In this document: positions 1-7,544 of the stretch, one piece after another
Numbering within the stretch: position 1 is the first letter of the stretch
Layout of the letters: each line of letters begins with the position of its first letter
From: Alistipes sp.
GTDB lineage: Bacteria; Bacteroidota; Bacteroidia; Bacteroidales; Rikenellaceae
DNA: 17,319 bases
Direction: 5' to 3'
NCBI GenBank assembly: GCA_017380275.1
Contig: JAFOEH010000216.1
Span: 1 to 17,319 of the forward strand
Notes under the pieces: generated by a model
Told to the model about the DNA's origin: nothing
The model's database searches: none
The model's input: the letters and a program-made list of their open reading frames with translations, nothing else
Position numbers and translations under genes: made by a program

Positions 1-1
1 A

Positions 2-117
2 CAAAAAGTAGACAAAATGACCCTAGATGAAAAAATAGGTCAGATGATAACTATAGGAATTGATGGATACTCTGTAGATGATACAGCTAAACAACTAATA
101 ACAGATAAAAAAGTAGG
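2..117 (+). CDS. Fragment of a glycoside hydrolase family 3 protein (beta-N-acetylhexosaminidase-like), open at both ends
   Basis: Reading from base 2 gives QKVDK followed by [10 protein letters not shown], which matches the conserved start of the family 3 catalytic domain (usually MTLEEKIGQM). The next residues resemble NagZ-type enzymes, which remove N-acetylglucosamine from glycans or muropeptides. The frame is open at the window edge, so the Met at 17 need not be the true start. Similarity stops at DKKVG (about 117); beyond that the frame only reads the antisense of gcvH. G+C is about 31% by count and codons are AT-rich (ATA, AAA, CTA, ACA), unlike every other gene here and more like a clostridial genome. 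I infer that this piece comes from another organism or locus. The family call rests on one motif, so it is moderately sure; the substrate is unknown. Confidence 0.6.
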
Positions 118-121
118 GATC
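113..121. other. Chimeric junction between AT-rich GH3 fragment and gcvH
   Basis: Base composition, codon style and protein similarity all switch between 113 and 121. Left of it is an AT-rich plus-strand GH3 reading frame. Right of it is the minus-strand gcvH, whose similarity breaks straight after Asp-Ala-Asp-Pro. The changeover holds GGGATC (116-121) including a GATC. No terminal inverted repeat, target duplication, tRNA or integrase is visible. Either an assembly/ligation artefact or a real rearrangement; I favour the artefact. Confidence 0.7.
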
Positions 122-376
122 AGCGTCAACAGCCTCGTTGAACTCAACAACCTCGCCACCTACGGGGATGAAAGCGTCGCTCACGGTCTTAACGGCCTCG
201 ATCGAGCCGAACACCTCGCCTGCAGCCAAAGTCTCACCAACGGTGGGAACGTCAACAAAGACGATATCGCCCAACTGGCTCTGTGCGAAATCGGTAATAC
301 CTACATAGGCGAACTCGCCCTCGATACGACACCACTCGTGGTCGTTCGAATACTTCAAATTAGAAGGAATGTTCAT
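116..376 (-). CDS. gcvH: Glycine cleavage system H protein, truncated at its C-terminus
   Basis: H protein carries the lipoyl arm that shuttles the aminomethyl group between the P, T and L proteins of the cytosolic glycine cleavage system. The sequence begins [15 protein letters not shown], as is usual, and the lipoylation site is Lys63 within [11 protein letters not shown] full H protein is about 125-130 residues. Here authentic sequence stops near residue 87, after DADP, and six unrelated residues (YFFICY) follow to a stop at 95, because the frame runs into the foreign sequence at the junction. The lost part should hold the C-terminal segment, often beginning with LVN-type residues and SDPYG. 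A promoter lies at 472-501. Identification is secure; the truncation is probably not biological. Confidence 0.93.
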
Positions 377-418
377 AATTGTATGTTTTTAATTGTCTGA
401 TTGTCAACTGCACACATT

Positions 419-446
419 GCGCACGACCGCCGACGCCATCGTGCGC
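419..446 (-). promoter_or_regulatory. GC-rich hairpin in the gcvH 5' leader
   Basis: A perfect 8-bp inverted repeat, GCGCACGA (419-426) and TCGTGCGC (439-446), encloses a 12-base loop. It lies between the predicted transcription start (about 465) and the gcvH start codon at 376, so it would fold in the leader. No U-tract follows on the minus strand, so it is not a simple terminator. Role unknown; I do not recognise a glycine riboswitch. Confidence 0.4.
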
Positions 447-471
447 CGACAACTATGCACAATAATTCACA

Positions 472-501
472 CAAAGATAGCAGTATTTTCTTTAAGACAA
501 A
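472..501 (-). promoter_or_regulatory. Bacteroidetes-type promoter for gcvH
   Basis: On the minus strand TTTG (498-501) is followed after 18 bases by TATCTTTG (472-479), a close match to the Bacteroidetes sigma-ABfr pattern TTTG-N17-19-TAnnTTTG. It predicts a leader of about 90 bases before gcvH. This is the best-formed promoter in the window. Confidence 0.7.
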
Positions 502-534
502 GCATTTTTGTTAAGTTTTTAACAGCGGCGGAGT

Positions 535-562
535 AAAAAAAGCCAATATTTTCATTATCGGC
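535..562 (-). terminator. Rho-independent terminator after birA
   Basis: On the minus strand a 7-bp stem (GCCGATA with TATTGGC, one G-U pair; arms 556-562 and 542-548), a 7-base loop and seven Ts (535-541) begin three bases after the birA stop codon. It separates the esterase-birA unit from gcvH. Confidence 0.7.
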
Positions 563-565
563 CAA

Positions 566-1306
566 CTACAACCCGACCAAAGGCTTCGCCCCGATAGTAA
601 ATTCCACCTCCTTGAACAGATATTCGCTTCGCTCGCGCTTCTCATTCTCGATTACGAGAGCACCCGTAGGCCTCACCCCCATAATCGTGCCGCGAAAACG
701 GCGGCCACTCGGCAGGGCATACCAATCAAGCATACCGAGGCGGTAGAGGCGGTTATGATAATCCTGCTGCAAGGGTCCATCATCACCCGAGCGGAGCTGC
801 TCGTAGCGGGCCATAATGGCCTTAACGAGGCGGTCGAGCACCTCGTCGCGGTCGAACTCGAAGTGGCGCAGCTGCACCATCGAGACGGGGTTGGGAAGAT
901 CGCTCGGGAAGTCGCGCTGATTGACGTTCAGGCCAATGCCCACGATCGTTCGCGCAAGCGAGGCTCCCTGCAACTTATGCTCGATGAGGATGCCCGCCAG
1001 CTTGCGATCGCCAACGTATATGTCGTTCGTCCACTTGATCTTAGCCCCGATGCCGTAGCCGTCGAGCATATCCACCACGCCCAGCGCCACAGCCTCCGAG
1101 AGGAGGAACTGATTGGCGGGGGCGACAAACGTAGGCTCAAGCACAAGCGATAAGGTCAGATTCTGCCCCACCTCGCTCTCCCACCGATGGCCACGCTGAC
1201 CTCGACCGGCCGACTGACTCTCGGCAACGATAACATCGCCCTCGGTGTAACGCTTCAGGGCCGCCTCGTCATTTGAGGAGGCTAAAGTGGAGAATCTATA
1301 TATCAT
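566..1306 (-). CDS. birA: Biotin--[acetyl-CoA-carboxylase] ligase, catalytic type without DNA-binding domain
   Basis: The enzyme makes biotinyl-AMP from biotin and ATP and transfers biotin to the acceptor lysine of carboxylase biotin-carrier domains in the cytosol. The family motifs are present: GRGQRG (34-39, the adenylate-binding loop), KWTNDI (91-96), KLAGILIE (102-109) and GIGLNVNQ (123-130), followed by the small C-terminal domain. At 246 residues it lacks the N-terminal winged helix of E. coli BirA, so it should be a ligase only and not the biotin operon repressor. It starts 12 bases after the esterase gene on the same strand and is probably cotranscribed with it. A terminator follows immediately. 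The pairing with an esterase has no obvious functional meaning. Confidence 0.95.
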   Translation of the reverse strand: MIYRFSTLASSNDEAALKRYTEGDVIVAESQSAGRGQRGHRWESEVGQNLTLSLVLEPTFVAPANQFLLSEAVALGVVDMLDGYGIGAKIKWTNDIYVGDRKLAGILIEHKLQGASLARTIVGIGLNVNQRDFPSDLPNPVSMVQLRHFEFDRDEVLDRLVKAIMARYEQLRSGDDGPLQQDYHNRLYRLGMLDWYALPSGRRFRGTIMGVRPTGALVIENEKRERSEYLFKEVEFTIGAKPLVGL

Positions 1307-1318
1307 CTCTAAAGCGAC

Positions 1319-2518
1319 TTACTTAAACAGACGAGGAACGAACATCGTGAGGTAGTTACGCCAATTCTTCCAGGTGTGGCCACCCTCGGTCTCGGTGTAT
1401 TCGTACTTATAACCCATCTCGTCCAGCTTCTTCATAAAGTCTTTGTTGTTGTTAACCAGGAAGTCGGCATTTCCGCACGCAATCCAATAGAGCTTGGGGG
1501 CCTTCTTGAACTGAACGTCCAGCTTGGCATCCAGATCCTGATAGATGTAGCTGTTGCGGTCGCCCTGCGGAGCTACGATAGCTGCCGACAAGGGGCACAC
1601 ATAGTCGAACAGATCGGGATAGTTGGCCGAGATGTAGATCGTGTGGAAACCACCCATCGACAGACCTGCCAGAGCGCGGTGGGCCTTATCCTTATATACA
1701 TTGTAGTTGCTCTCGATGAACTCCACTACATCCAAGAAGCTCTCCTCGAACTGGCCATCCATATTACCCGGCACCATAAGCTGCGGACGATGACGGCTTG
1801 CGGGTGCATCACCAGGCGATGCCTGCTGGCTCATGTTTGAGTTGGTCACAACAACGATCATCTTCTCGGCTGCGCCCGAAGCGATCAGATTGTCCAACAC
1901 CTGAGGCACGCGACCGCCGTCGATCCAAGCGTTCTCATCACCACCGATACCGTGCATAATATAGAGTACAGGGTACTTCGTGCGACGATCGGCAGGGTTG
2001 TAACCTGCTGGTGTATAGACACTCATACGGCGCTGCGCCATCTTTGCGCGAGGCGAGGGATACCACACCTTCGCAACGTTGCCGTGAGGCACATCCTGCA
2101 CATCGAACAGATCGCCGTGGCCGCCACCGATGATGAAGTAGTTGATCAGGTTGGCCACATCGCGATTCTGATAGACATTGTTGGGATCGACCACGCGAAC
2201 GCCATCCATATAGAGGTTATAGGTGTAGAAATCGGACTCCAGCGGAGCTGTGGTGATGGTAAATACGCCATCGGCGCTCTTGGCAAGCGAGGTGCGGGTT
2301 GTGGTGTAGGTTCTCTCCCCCGCCTTCACTTCGCGTGCAGGGAGAAAATCTCCCTCGAGCTCAATCTTTGCCACGTTGGGGGCGTTGAAGGTGAATGTTA
2401 CCGAGTTATCGGCATTGATTGTAGGGTTCTCGGCACCACCGCCACCCATCGAAATCTCCTGTGCCTGAAGCGTAGAGAGTGCGCAAGCGCACACCAAAAA
2501 AGTAAGTAGTTTTTTCAT
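1319..2518 (-). CDS. Secreted CE1/esterase-D-type alpha/beta hydrolase with N-terminal Ig-like (E-set) domain
   Basis: 399 residues. A signal peptide covers about residues 1-20 (MKKLL, hydrophobic core, then TLQAQ), so the protein is periplasmic or surface-exposed. Residues ~30-125 look like the E-set/CBM48-like beta-sandwich often placed before carbohydrate esterases (GDFLP, FYTYNLYMDG, DPNN). The alpha/beta-hydrolase domain runs from about 160 to the end: YPVLYIMHGIGG near the oxyanion region, nucleophile Ser287 in GLSMGG, and probable Asp352 (CGNAD) and His381 (EGGH) completing the triad. The architecture is that of feruloyl/acetyl-xylan esterases acting on plant polysaccharide side chains, but the substrate cannot be read from sequence. 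No glycosidase or SusC/SusD pair is adjacent, so it is not in an evident polysaccharide-utilisation locus. First gene of a unit with birA. Confidence 0.88.
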   Translation of the reverse strand: MKKLLTFLVCACALSTLQAQEISMGGGGAENPTINADNSVTFTFNAPNVAKIELEGDFLPAREVKAGERTYTTTRTSLAKSADGVFTITTAPLESDFYTYNLYMDGVRVVDPNNVYQNRDVANLINYFIIGGGHGDLFDVQDVPHGNVAKVWYPSPRAKMAQRRMSVYTPAGYNPADRRTKYPVLYIMHGIGGDENAWIDGGRVPQVLDNLIASGAAEKMIVVVTNSNMSQQASPGDAPASRHRPQLMVPGNMDGQFEESFLDVVEFIESNYNVYKDKAHRALAGLSMGGFHTIYISANYPDLFDYVCPLSAAIVAPQGDRNSYIYQDLDAKLDVQFKKAPKLYWIACGNADFLVNNNKDFMKKLDEMGYKYEYTETEGGHTWKNWRNYLTMFVPRLFK

Positions 2519-2603
2519 AGGTCTATTTGTTTAATTAAGTTTTTCCGTCGTTTGGGCCGAGAATCGCTTCCCGACAACACATAATTATGCCACATTTGTC
2601 CTT

Positions 2604-2611
2604 CAAAGTTA
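2604..2611 (-). promoter_or_regulatory. -7 box of the esterase-birA promoter
   Basis: The minus strand reads TAACTTTG, matching TAnnTTTG, about 85 bases before the esterase start. No convincing -33 TTTG is seen at the usual distance, so the assignment rests on the -7 box and position. Confidence 0.5.
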
Positions 2612-2653
2612 CGAAAATATGCTTAAATAAGGAGTAACAATGACAAAAATTAA

Positions 2654-2661
2654 TACCTTTG
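2654..2661 (+). promoter_or_regulatory. -7 box of the aspartate kinase promoter
   Basis: The plus strand reads TACCTTTG, matching TAnnTTTG, 36 bases before the ATG at 2698, giving a leader of about 30 bases. The -33 position is poor. Together with the box at 2604-2611 this forms a divergent promoter region. Confidence 0.5.
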
Positions 2662-2697
2662 TGGCGGATTACACAACTTATTAGGTAGTTAGATTAT

Positions 2698-3975
2698 ATG
2701 AAAGTTTACAAATTTGGAGGTGCCTCGGTGCGAAATGCCGATGGCGTGCGTAACCTTCGCCACATAGTCGAGGGTGAGGAGAATCTATTTATCATTGTGT
2801 CGGCTATGGGCAAGACGACCAACGCTTTGGAGCGTGTCTTTGGCCATATGCAGCGTGCCGAGAAGGAGGCTGCCAACGAGGAGATTCGACAGATTCAGGC
2901 CTACCACGCCGAGATTATCGACGATTTGTGGGGTGAGCACACCGACATCAACGAGGTGACACTTCTGTTTGGTCAGTTGCGCAACATCGTAAACGACATT
3001 GTATATCGCAAGGCCGACGCCGAGCTTTGGTACGACACCATCGTGGCGTATGGCGAGTTGATTTCGACTACAATCATATCGAAATATCTGAACCACACCA
3101 ATATTCGCAACCGCTGGATTGATATGCGAACCACGTTCCTTACAAACCAGCGCCACAAGGATGCCTACGTTGATATCAAGGCATCGAAGCACCGTCTGCG
3201 TGCAGCGCTGGAGAATACAGGCGTGGGAGTATTCGTGGGTCAGGGCTTCATTGGCGGCGCTCCCGATGGTACGACCACCACGCTCGGACGCGAGGGTTCG
3301 GACTACTCAGCTGCCGTGGTGGCAAACATCCTGGGCGCAGAGTCGATGTCGGTATGGAAGGATGTTGACGGCGTTCTGAATGCCGATCCTAAGGTATTTG
3401 CAGATGCTGTAAAGATTGATGCGCTGAACTACCTCGACACCATCGAGCTGGCATATAGCGGTGCGCAGATTATCCACCCCAAGACCATCAAGCCGTTGCA
3501 GAACAAGAACATTCCGTTGTATGTGCGTCCCTTTGGCGACAAGTCAAAGCCCGGCACGGTAATCAACGGCGATGCAGAGCGCGTGACGATGCCGATTATG
3601 ATTTACAAGCGCGATCAGGTGTTGTTGGTAATTCGCTCGAAGGACTTTTCGTTCGTGATGGAGGAGAAGTTCAGCGTGGTATTCTCGCTGCTGGATCAGT
3701 ATCGCATCAAGACTCACCTTATCAACAACTCGGCTGTCGATTTGGGCCTCTGCGTCGATGCTTCGTGGCATATCGACGATCTGATTAAGGCCCTCGAGGA
3801 GGAGGATTTCCACGTTGAGAAGACCGAGAATGTATGTTTGCTCACCATCCGCAACTACACCAAGGAGCTCACCCAGAAGTATATCCACAATCAGCAGACA
3901 ATCATCCGTCAGGTAAACCCCGAATCGGTTCGTGCCGTAATCAAGGGCTTCTGCCCCTGCGGTCAGCAGAAGTAG
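2698..3975 (+). CDS. lysC: Monofunctional aspartate kinase
   Basis: Catalyses ATP-dependent phosphorylation of aspartate, the first step toward lysine, threonine, methionine and diaminopimelate. 425 residues. The kinase domain has the N-terminal KFGGAS signature (5-10), VSAMGK (34-39), the substrate and nucleotide region GQGFIGG through GREGSD (181-202), and VWKDVDGVLNADP (219-231), which is strongly conserved in the family. The C-terminal ~120 residues (about 305-420) form ACT-type regulatory domains, so feedback control by lysine or threonine is expected from the family. There is no homoserine dehydrogenase fusion. It is transcribed alone, between a divergent promoter and a strong terminator at 4008. 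The symbol follows the usual name for a stand-alone enzyme; which end product inhibits it is unknown. Confidence 0.93.
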   Translation: MKVYKFGGASVRNADGVRNLRHIVEGEENLFIIVSAMGKTTNALERVFGHMQRAEKEAANEEIRQIQAYHAEIIDDLWGEHTDINEVTLLFGQLRNIVNDIVYRKADAELWYDTIVAYGELISTTIISKYLNHTNIRNRWIDMRTTFLTNQRHKDAYVDIKASKHRLRAALENTGVGVFVGQGFIGGAPDGTTTTLGREGSDYSAAVVANILGAESMSVWKDVDGVLNADPKVFADAVKIDALNYLDTIELAYSGAQIIHPKTIKPLQNKNIPLYVRPFGDKSKPGTVINGDAERVTMPIMIYKRDQVLLVIRSKDFSFVMEEKFSVVFSLLDQYRIKTHLINNSAVDLGLCVDASWHIDDLIKALEEEDFHVEKTENVCLLTIRNYTKELTQKYIHNQQTIIRQVNPESVRAVIKGFCPCGQQK

Positions 3976-4007
3976 AGATTGCCAACCACGTTGGTATTAT
4001 ATAACAC

Positions 4008-4039
4008 AAAAAAGCTGTCCTCGAAAGGACAGCTTTTTT
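4008..4039. terminator. Bidirectional terminator between lysC and the outer-membrane receptor gene
   Basis: A perfect 13-bp inverted repeat: six As plus GCTGTCC (4008-4020), loop TCGAAA, then GGACAGC plus six Ts (4027-4039). It has a U-tract in both directions and lies between two converging genes. Confidence 0.92.
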
Positions 4040-4058
4040 CGTACTGCAGAGGGATAGA

Positions 4059-6467
4059 TTAGAAGTCCTTACCCTCAAATACTGCACCCTTAGATACAGC
4101 TCCACCGCCGTGCTCCTTCGGCTTCGAGTTGAAGGCGTAGCTTATCGAGAGCATTATATTCGGGTAGCGCGGTCGAACGTGCGTGGTTGAGTTCAGCGTG
4201 GGCGAGATACGGTAGTTGTCGTAACGTGCCGTGCGGAAGATGTCGTGGAAGACGAGCGACGCCGACATTCGGCTCTTGAAGAGCTGCTGGCGCAACGCCA
4301 GGTCGAAGTAACAATAGGCATCCTCGCGGCCCTGCGTCAGAACGGTAGGACCAATGAAGTTGGCATCGAACTGCAGACGCGTATATTTGCCCAGCGTGAA
4401 GTTATTCATCATCATTGCGGTATAACCCGTATTCGACGAGTCGGTGCAACCGTCATAATCGGCCGTAATCATATAGTCTATGAGGCTGGCATTGATAGTC
4501 ATATTCCACCAGCGCGTTGCCTTGTCGTGGGCACTCATCTCTACGCCCCAAGTGCGGTCGTTACCTGCGTTGATGAGCGAGTCGAGCGTTACGCCTGGCT
4601 TATGAGCCACGCGAATGTTCTCTCTCACGCCCTTGCGGTGGCGGTAGTAACCCGTAACCGAGATGGTGTTCTCCTCGGCAATGGTCTTGCGGTAACCCAC
4701 CTCAGCCGAGTGGATATACTCGGGCTTGATGTCGGGGTTACCAGTGTTCATTGTGTAGTAATCCTCGTAGGTGATGTAGGGCTCCAACTGCCAGATACCC
4801 GGTCGGCTGGTGCGGTAAGAGTAGCCCGCCGAAAAGACATTATTGCCTGGCGCAGCATAAGAGAGGTGAGCCGAGGGGTAGAGCTCCGTGCGCTTGATAT
4901 AGCGGTGGCGGTTCTTCTCCTCCTGCACCTCGATATCCATCCAGTCGATAGTGTGGTCGGCACGCAAGCCCGCCTCCAGAGAGAGGTTGCCGAACTTATC
5001 GGTCAGCATAGCGTAGGCCGAGTGAATCTGACGGCGATAGTAGAAGGGGGCGTAGAGGTCATCGCGGTTGAAGAACTGCTGCTTGCTGTTATCCCACTCG
5101 CGGAAGGTGTAATCACCGTGCTCGCTGTATGAGGTGAACTGGTAGCCCACGTCGATACGGCCGCTGGGGCGGTAGTTGACATTGTAGTTCAGCGTAGCAT
5201 CCGAATCCCAATGGTGCTCCTTCTCATAGCCGCGCGTACCCTCGTGGCGTACGCCACTGAAGTCGAACATATTACTCTCAGTGTACTCTATCGAATATCC
5301 ATCGTAGCGCATTCTGCCCACGAACGAGATCTTGTCGCCACGCTCGTTGAGCAGCCACTCATAATCGGCTGAGAGCTGTGTCAGATGGCGCTCCAGCTCG
5401 TAGCGGTCTCTACTATTGTAGTGGTTGACAACGAAATCCGCGTCGCCCATGCCCTTGCGGTAATCATCGTAGAGCATATCGCCGCCTCGCGTGGTCTTCA
5501 GCACGCCAGCCTGGAACTCGAGCAGGAGTTTGTGGTTGTTCTTATTGAGCTCCCATCCCACACGACCGACGTAGGTTCCGTTGATACTCATACGCGTACC
5601 ATCTGCTACGGACTTGGTCTGCTCGCCTCCGACATCGATTATCTTAACCTGATCGAAATCACTCTCGCCGCGAATCTCCGAGCCCGTTCCGCCTACATAG
5701 AAGCGGCTTGCGCCCTTGCGATAGTTCAGAAGAAGATCGGCATTCCACGTTCCGATGGTCGATCCCGACACATTGACCGAGCCGCTGAAGCCCTCGTCCT
5801 TGAGCTGCTTGGTGATGACGTTGATGATACCCGCATCACCCTCGGTCTTATAGCGAGCCGACGGGGTTGTGATAATCTCGATATTCTCGATTGTCGAGGC
5901 GGGAATCTGCTGCAGAGTCAGCGCACTCTCCTTGCCATCAACATATACCAGAAAGCCCGAACTTCCACGGAACGACACTCCGCCCTGATCATCCACGCGC
6001 ACCGAAGGCGACATACGCAGCACATCGGCTGCCGTACCGCCTGCCGTCGAGAGCGACGAATTGCCGCTGATGGTCTGGCGGTCGAGTTTATAGACGATCT
6101 TACTCTTCTCGCCCGTAACGACTACCTCCTCCAATCCTGTCTCGGCCATCTGCAAAGCGATAGTACCCATATCGACGGTGTTGCCACGCGAGAAGGTAAT
6201 AGGGTCGCTGATATAGGCCTGGTAACCAACAAGCATAATTGTCAGCACAAACTCGCCATCGCGCACGCGATCGATCTGGAACTCGCCACCGCGCACCGAA
6301 GTAGAGGCAATGTTGTTGTTTTCAACATCAGTAATTACCACATCGGCAAAGTCGATGGCTGCACCCGTCGTGGCATCCACAACGCGACCTTTCACCGAAG
6401 GAGCTGTTTGTGCCGAAAGGCTCACCGTAGATATTACGGCAAAGAGCAGGAGTAAAAGTCTTTTCAT
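4059..6467 (-). CDS. TonB-dependent-receptor-like outer-membrane beta-barrel protein with carboxypeptidase-regulatory-like domain
   Basis: 802 residues from the Met at 6467, chosen over an in-frame Met at 6512 because it gives a proper signal peptide (MKRLLLLLFAVISTVSLSAQ). Order of domains: CarboxypepD_reg-like fold, about 23-105 (VKGRVVDATTGAAI, VGYQ); plug, about 108-220 (LEEVVVTGEKS, ADVLRMSPSVRVDDQGGVSF, IIT.PSARY, GIINVITK); then a long barrel rich in alternating aromatic strands (OMP_b-brl_3-like). The plug ending GIINVITK is characteristic of this family. It probably sits in the outer membrane; whether it imports a substrate with TonB is unknown. There is no SusD partner, sigma/anti-sigma pair or transporter beside it, and the C-terminus carries an unusual Gly/Lys-rich tail (KEHGGGAVSKG). 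Transcribed alone from the promoter near 6521-6551. Confidence 0.88.
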   Translation of the reverse strand: MKRLLLLLFAVISTVSLSAQTAPSVKGRVVDATTGAAIDFADVVITDVENNNIASTSVRGGEFQIDRVRDGEFVLTIMLVGYQAYISDPITFSRGNTVDMGTIALQMAETGLEEVVVTGEKSKIVYKLDRQTISGNSSLSTAGGTAADVLRMSPSVRVDDQGGVSFRGSSGFLVYVDGKESALTLQQIPASTIENIEIITTPSARYKTEGDAGIINVITKQLKDEGFSGSVNVSGSTIGTWNADLLLNYRKGASRFYVGGTGSEIRGESDFDQVKIIDVGGEQTKSVADGTRMSINGTYVGRVGWELNKNNHKLLLEFQAGVLKTTRGGDMLYDDYRKGMGDADFVVNHYNSRDRYELERHLTQLSADYEWLLNERGDKISFVGRMRYDGYSIEYTESNMFDFSGVRHEGTRGYEKEHHWDSDATLNYNVNYRPSGRIDVGYQFTSYSEHGDYTFREWDNSKQQFFNRDDLYAPFYYRRQIHSAYAMLTDKFGNLSLEAGLRADHTIDWMDIEVQEEKNRHRYIKRTELYPSAHLSYAAPGNNVFSAGYSYRTSRPGIWQLEPYITYEDYYTMNTGNPDIKPEYIHSAEVGYRKTIAEENTISVTGYYRHRKGVRENIRVAHKPGVTLDSLINAGNDRTWGVEMSAHDKATRWWNMTINASLIDYMITADYDGCTDSSNTGYTAMMMNNFTLGKYTRLQFDANFIGPTVLTQGREDAYCYFDLALRQQLFKSRMSASLVFHDIFRTARYDNYRISPTLNSTTHVRPRYPNIMLSISYAFNSKPKEHGGGAVSKGAVFEGKDF

Positions 6468-6520
6468 AATCGTTAGTAGTTTTCTTGCGATAGTGCAGTC
6501 CAAATAGGACAATATAATGA

Positions 6521-6551
6521 CAAAGTTAATAAAGATATTTAATTATATCAA
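6521..6551 (-). promoter_or_regulatory. Promoter of the outer-membrane receptor gene
   Basis: On the minus strand TTGA (6548-6551), a 19-base spacer and TAACTTTG (6521-6528) fit the Bacteroidetes promoter pattern with one -33 mismatch. It lies about 54 bases before the chosen start at 6467 and partly explains why the upstream Met at 6512 is unlikely. Confidence 0.6.
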
Positions 6552-6563
6552 TCATTTAGGCGC

Positions 6564-6597
6564 AAAAAAAGATTGCCTGCAATCAAAACAGACAATC
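6564..6597 (-). terminator. Terminator at the end of the nagB-deoD-rbsK operon
   Basis: Read on the minus strand: GATTGTCTG (6589-6597), a 9-base loop, CAGGCAATC (6571-6579), giving a 9-bp stem with one G-U pair, then seven Ts (6564-6570). On the plus strand the G-U becomes a C-A mismatch, so it acts chiefly on the minus strand. It begins 27 bases after the rbsK stop. Confidence 0.85.
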
Positions 6598-6623
6598 CCG
6601 TAAAACAATTATTCTCCACTTCG

Positions 6624-7544
6624 CTATCGGCCAACCATTGCGGCCACCTCCGCGCGCGTAGGAGCTGCCGGCTGTGCGCCCATACGCGTAACACTGATTG
6701 CCGCTGCGAGGCTCGCCTCACGAGCCGCATCGATTAAGTTTCGCCCCTCGGCAATCATCGTAGCCAATACGCCGTTGTAGGTATCGCCCGCCGCTGTAGT
6801 GTCCACCGCCTCGACCTTCGTAGCCTCGATGAAAGTGAACTCCTGACCATCATAGACAAGCGAGCCATCACCACCCAAAGTGATAATCACACTCTGTGGG
6901 CCTCGGTCGAGTATCGCCTTGGCTGCCTCGCGAGCCGACTCCATATCCTTAACCTCGATACCCGACAGACGCGAAGCCTCGCTGCGGTTGGGCGTAATGA
7001 GGTAGAGCGAGCGCATCAGCTCTTCGGGAAGCGGTTTGTCGGGCGCAGGTGCGGGATTCAGCACCACCTTTACGCCTGCCTCTGCAGCCATTCGCGCAGC
7101 GTAGGTTACCGTTTCGATAGGTGACTCCAGCTGCATCAGCACCACATCGGCCGCCGAGATCTCCTCCCTGGCCGCATCAACATCTGCGGTCGAGAGGTAC
7201 ATATTAGCACCCGAAGCTACGACAATGCAATTCTCGGCCCTGGCGTCGATCGTAATCAGCGCCACACCCGACGGATGCAGTGGATCGACCGAGAGGTGGT
7301 CGAGCACGATACCCTCCTTATGAAGCGAAGAGCGCACACGCTCTCCGAAGAGATCATTGCCCGTCTTGGCTACAAAAACCACACGATTGCCATAGCGAGC
7401 CGCAGCAACGGCCTGGTTAGCACCCTTACCACCGGCATTCATCAGGAACTCGCCACCCAGAACAGTCTCTCCACCAGCGGGCAAGTGCGAGGCCTTGACA
7501 ACCATATCGGTGTTCGTGCTGCCTATGACTACGATGTTTTTCAT
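6624..7544 (-). CDS. rbsK: Ribokinase (PfkB family)
   Basis: Phosphorylates ribose with ATP to ribose-5-phosphate in the cytosol. 306 residues. It has the N-terminal substrate motif (GSTNTDMVV, 8-16), the PfkB glycine motif NAGGKGANQA (36-45), and the C-terminal signature DTTAAGDTYNG with the catalytic-base Asp254. These match E. coli RbsK closely, where the base is Asp255, so ribokinase is preferred to other sugar or adenosine kinases. Its ATG overlaps the deoD stop in a TAATG arrangement, implying translational coupling. It is the last gene of a four-gene operon. Beside a nucleoside phosphorylase it may help recover the pentose, although DeoD yields ribose-1-phosphate, which needs a mutase rather than a kinase; free ribose would have to come from hydrolysis or uptake. 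Confidence 0.92.
   Translation of the reverse strand: MKNIVVIGSTNTDMVVKASHLPAGGETVLGGEFLMNAGGKGANQAVAAARYGNRVVFVAKTGNDLFGERVRSSLHKEGIVLDHLSVDPLHPSGVALITIDARAENCIVVASGANMYLSTADVDAAREEISAADVVLMQLESPIETVTYAARMAAEAGVKVVLNPAPAPDKPLPEELMRSLYLITPNRSEASRLSGIEVKDMESAREAAKAILDRGPQSVIITLGGDGSLVYDGQEFTFIEATKVEAVDTTAAGDTYNGVLATMIAEGRNLIDAAREASLAAAISVTRMGAQPAAPTRAEVAAMVGR

Noticed and set aside
566..1306. BirA as a transcriptional repressor of biotin genes
   Set aside because: The N-terminal helix-turn-helix domain is absent; only the ligase domains are encoded.
4245..5132. 295-codon plus-strand open frame inside the outer-membrane receptor gene
   Set aside because: Antisense shadow: the opposite strand carries a full-length receptor with signal peptide, plug and barrel; this frame has no recognisable domain, promoter or start context.
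5385..6455. 356-codon plus-strand open frame
   Set aside because: Antisense to the same receptor gene; composition is rich in His, Arg and Ala repeats typical of shadow frames in G+C-rich DNA, with no known motif.
6468..6512. Upstream in-frame Met for the receptor gene
   Set aside because: It would put 15 polar residues before a standard signal peptide and lies only about 9 bases from the -7 box; the Met at 6467 fits better.
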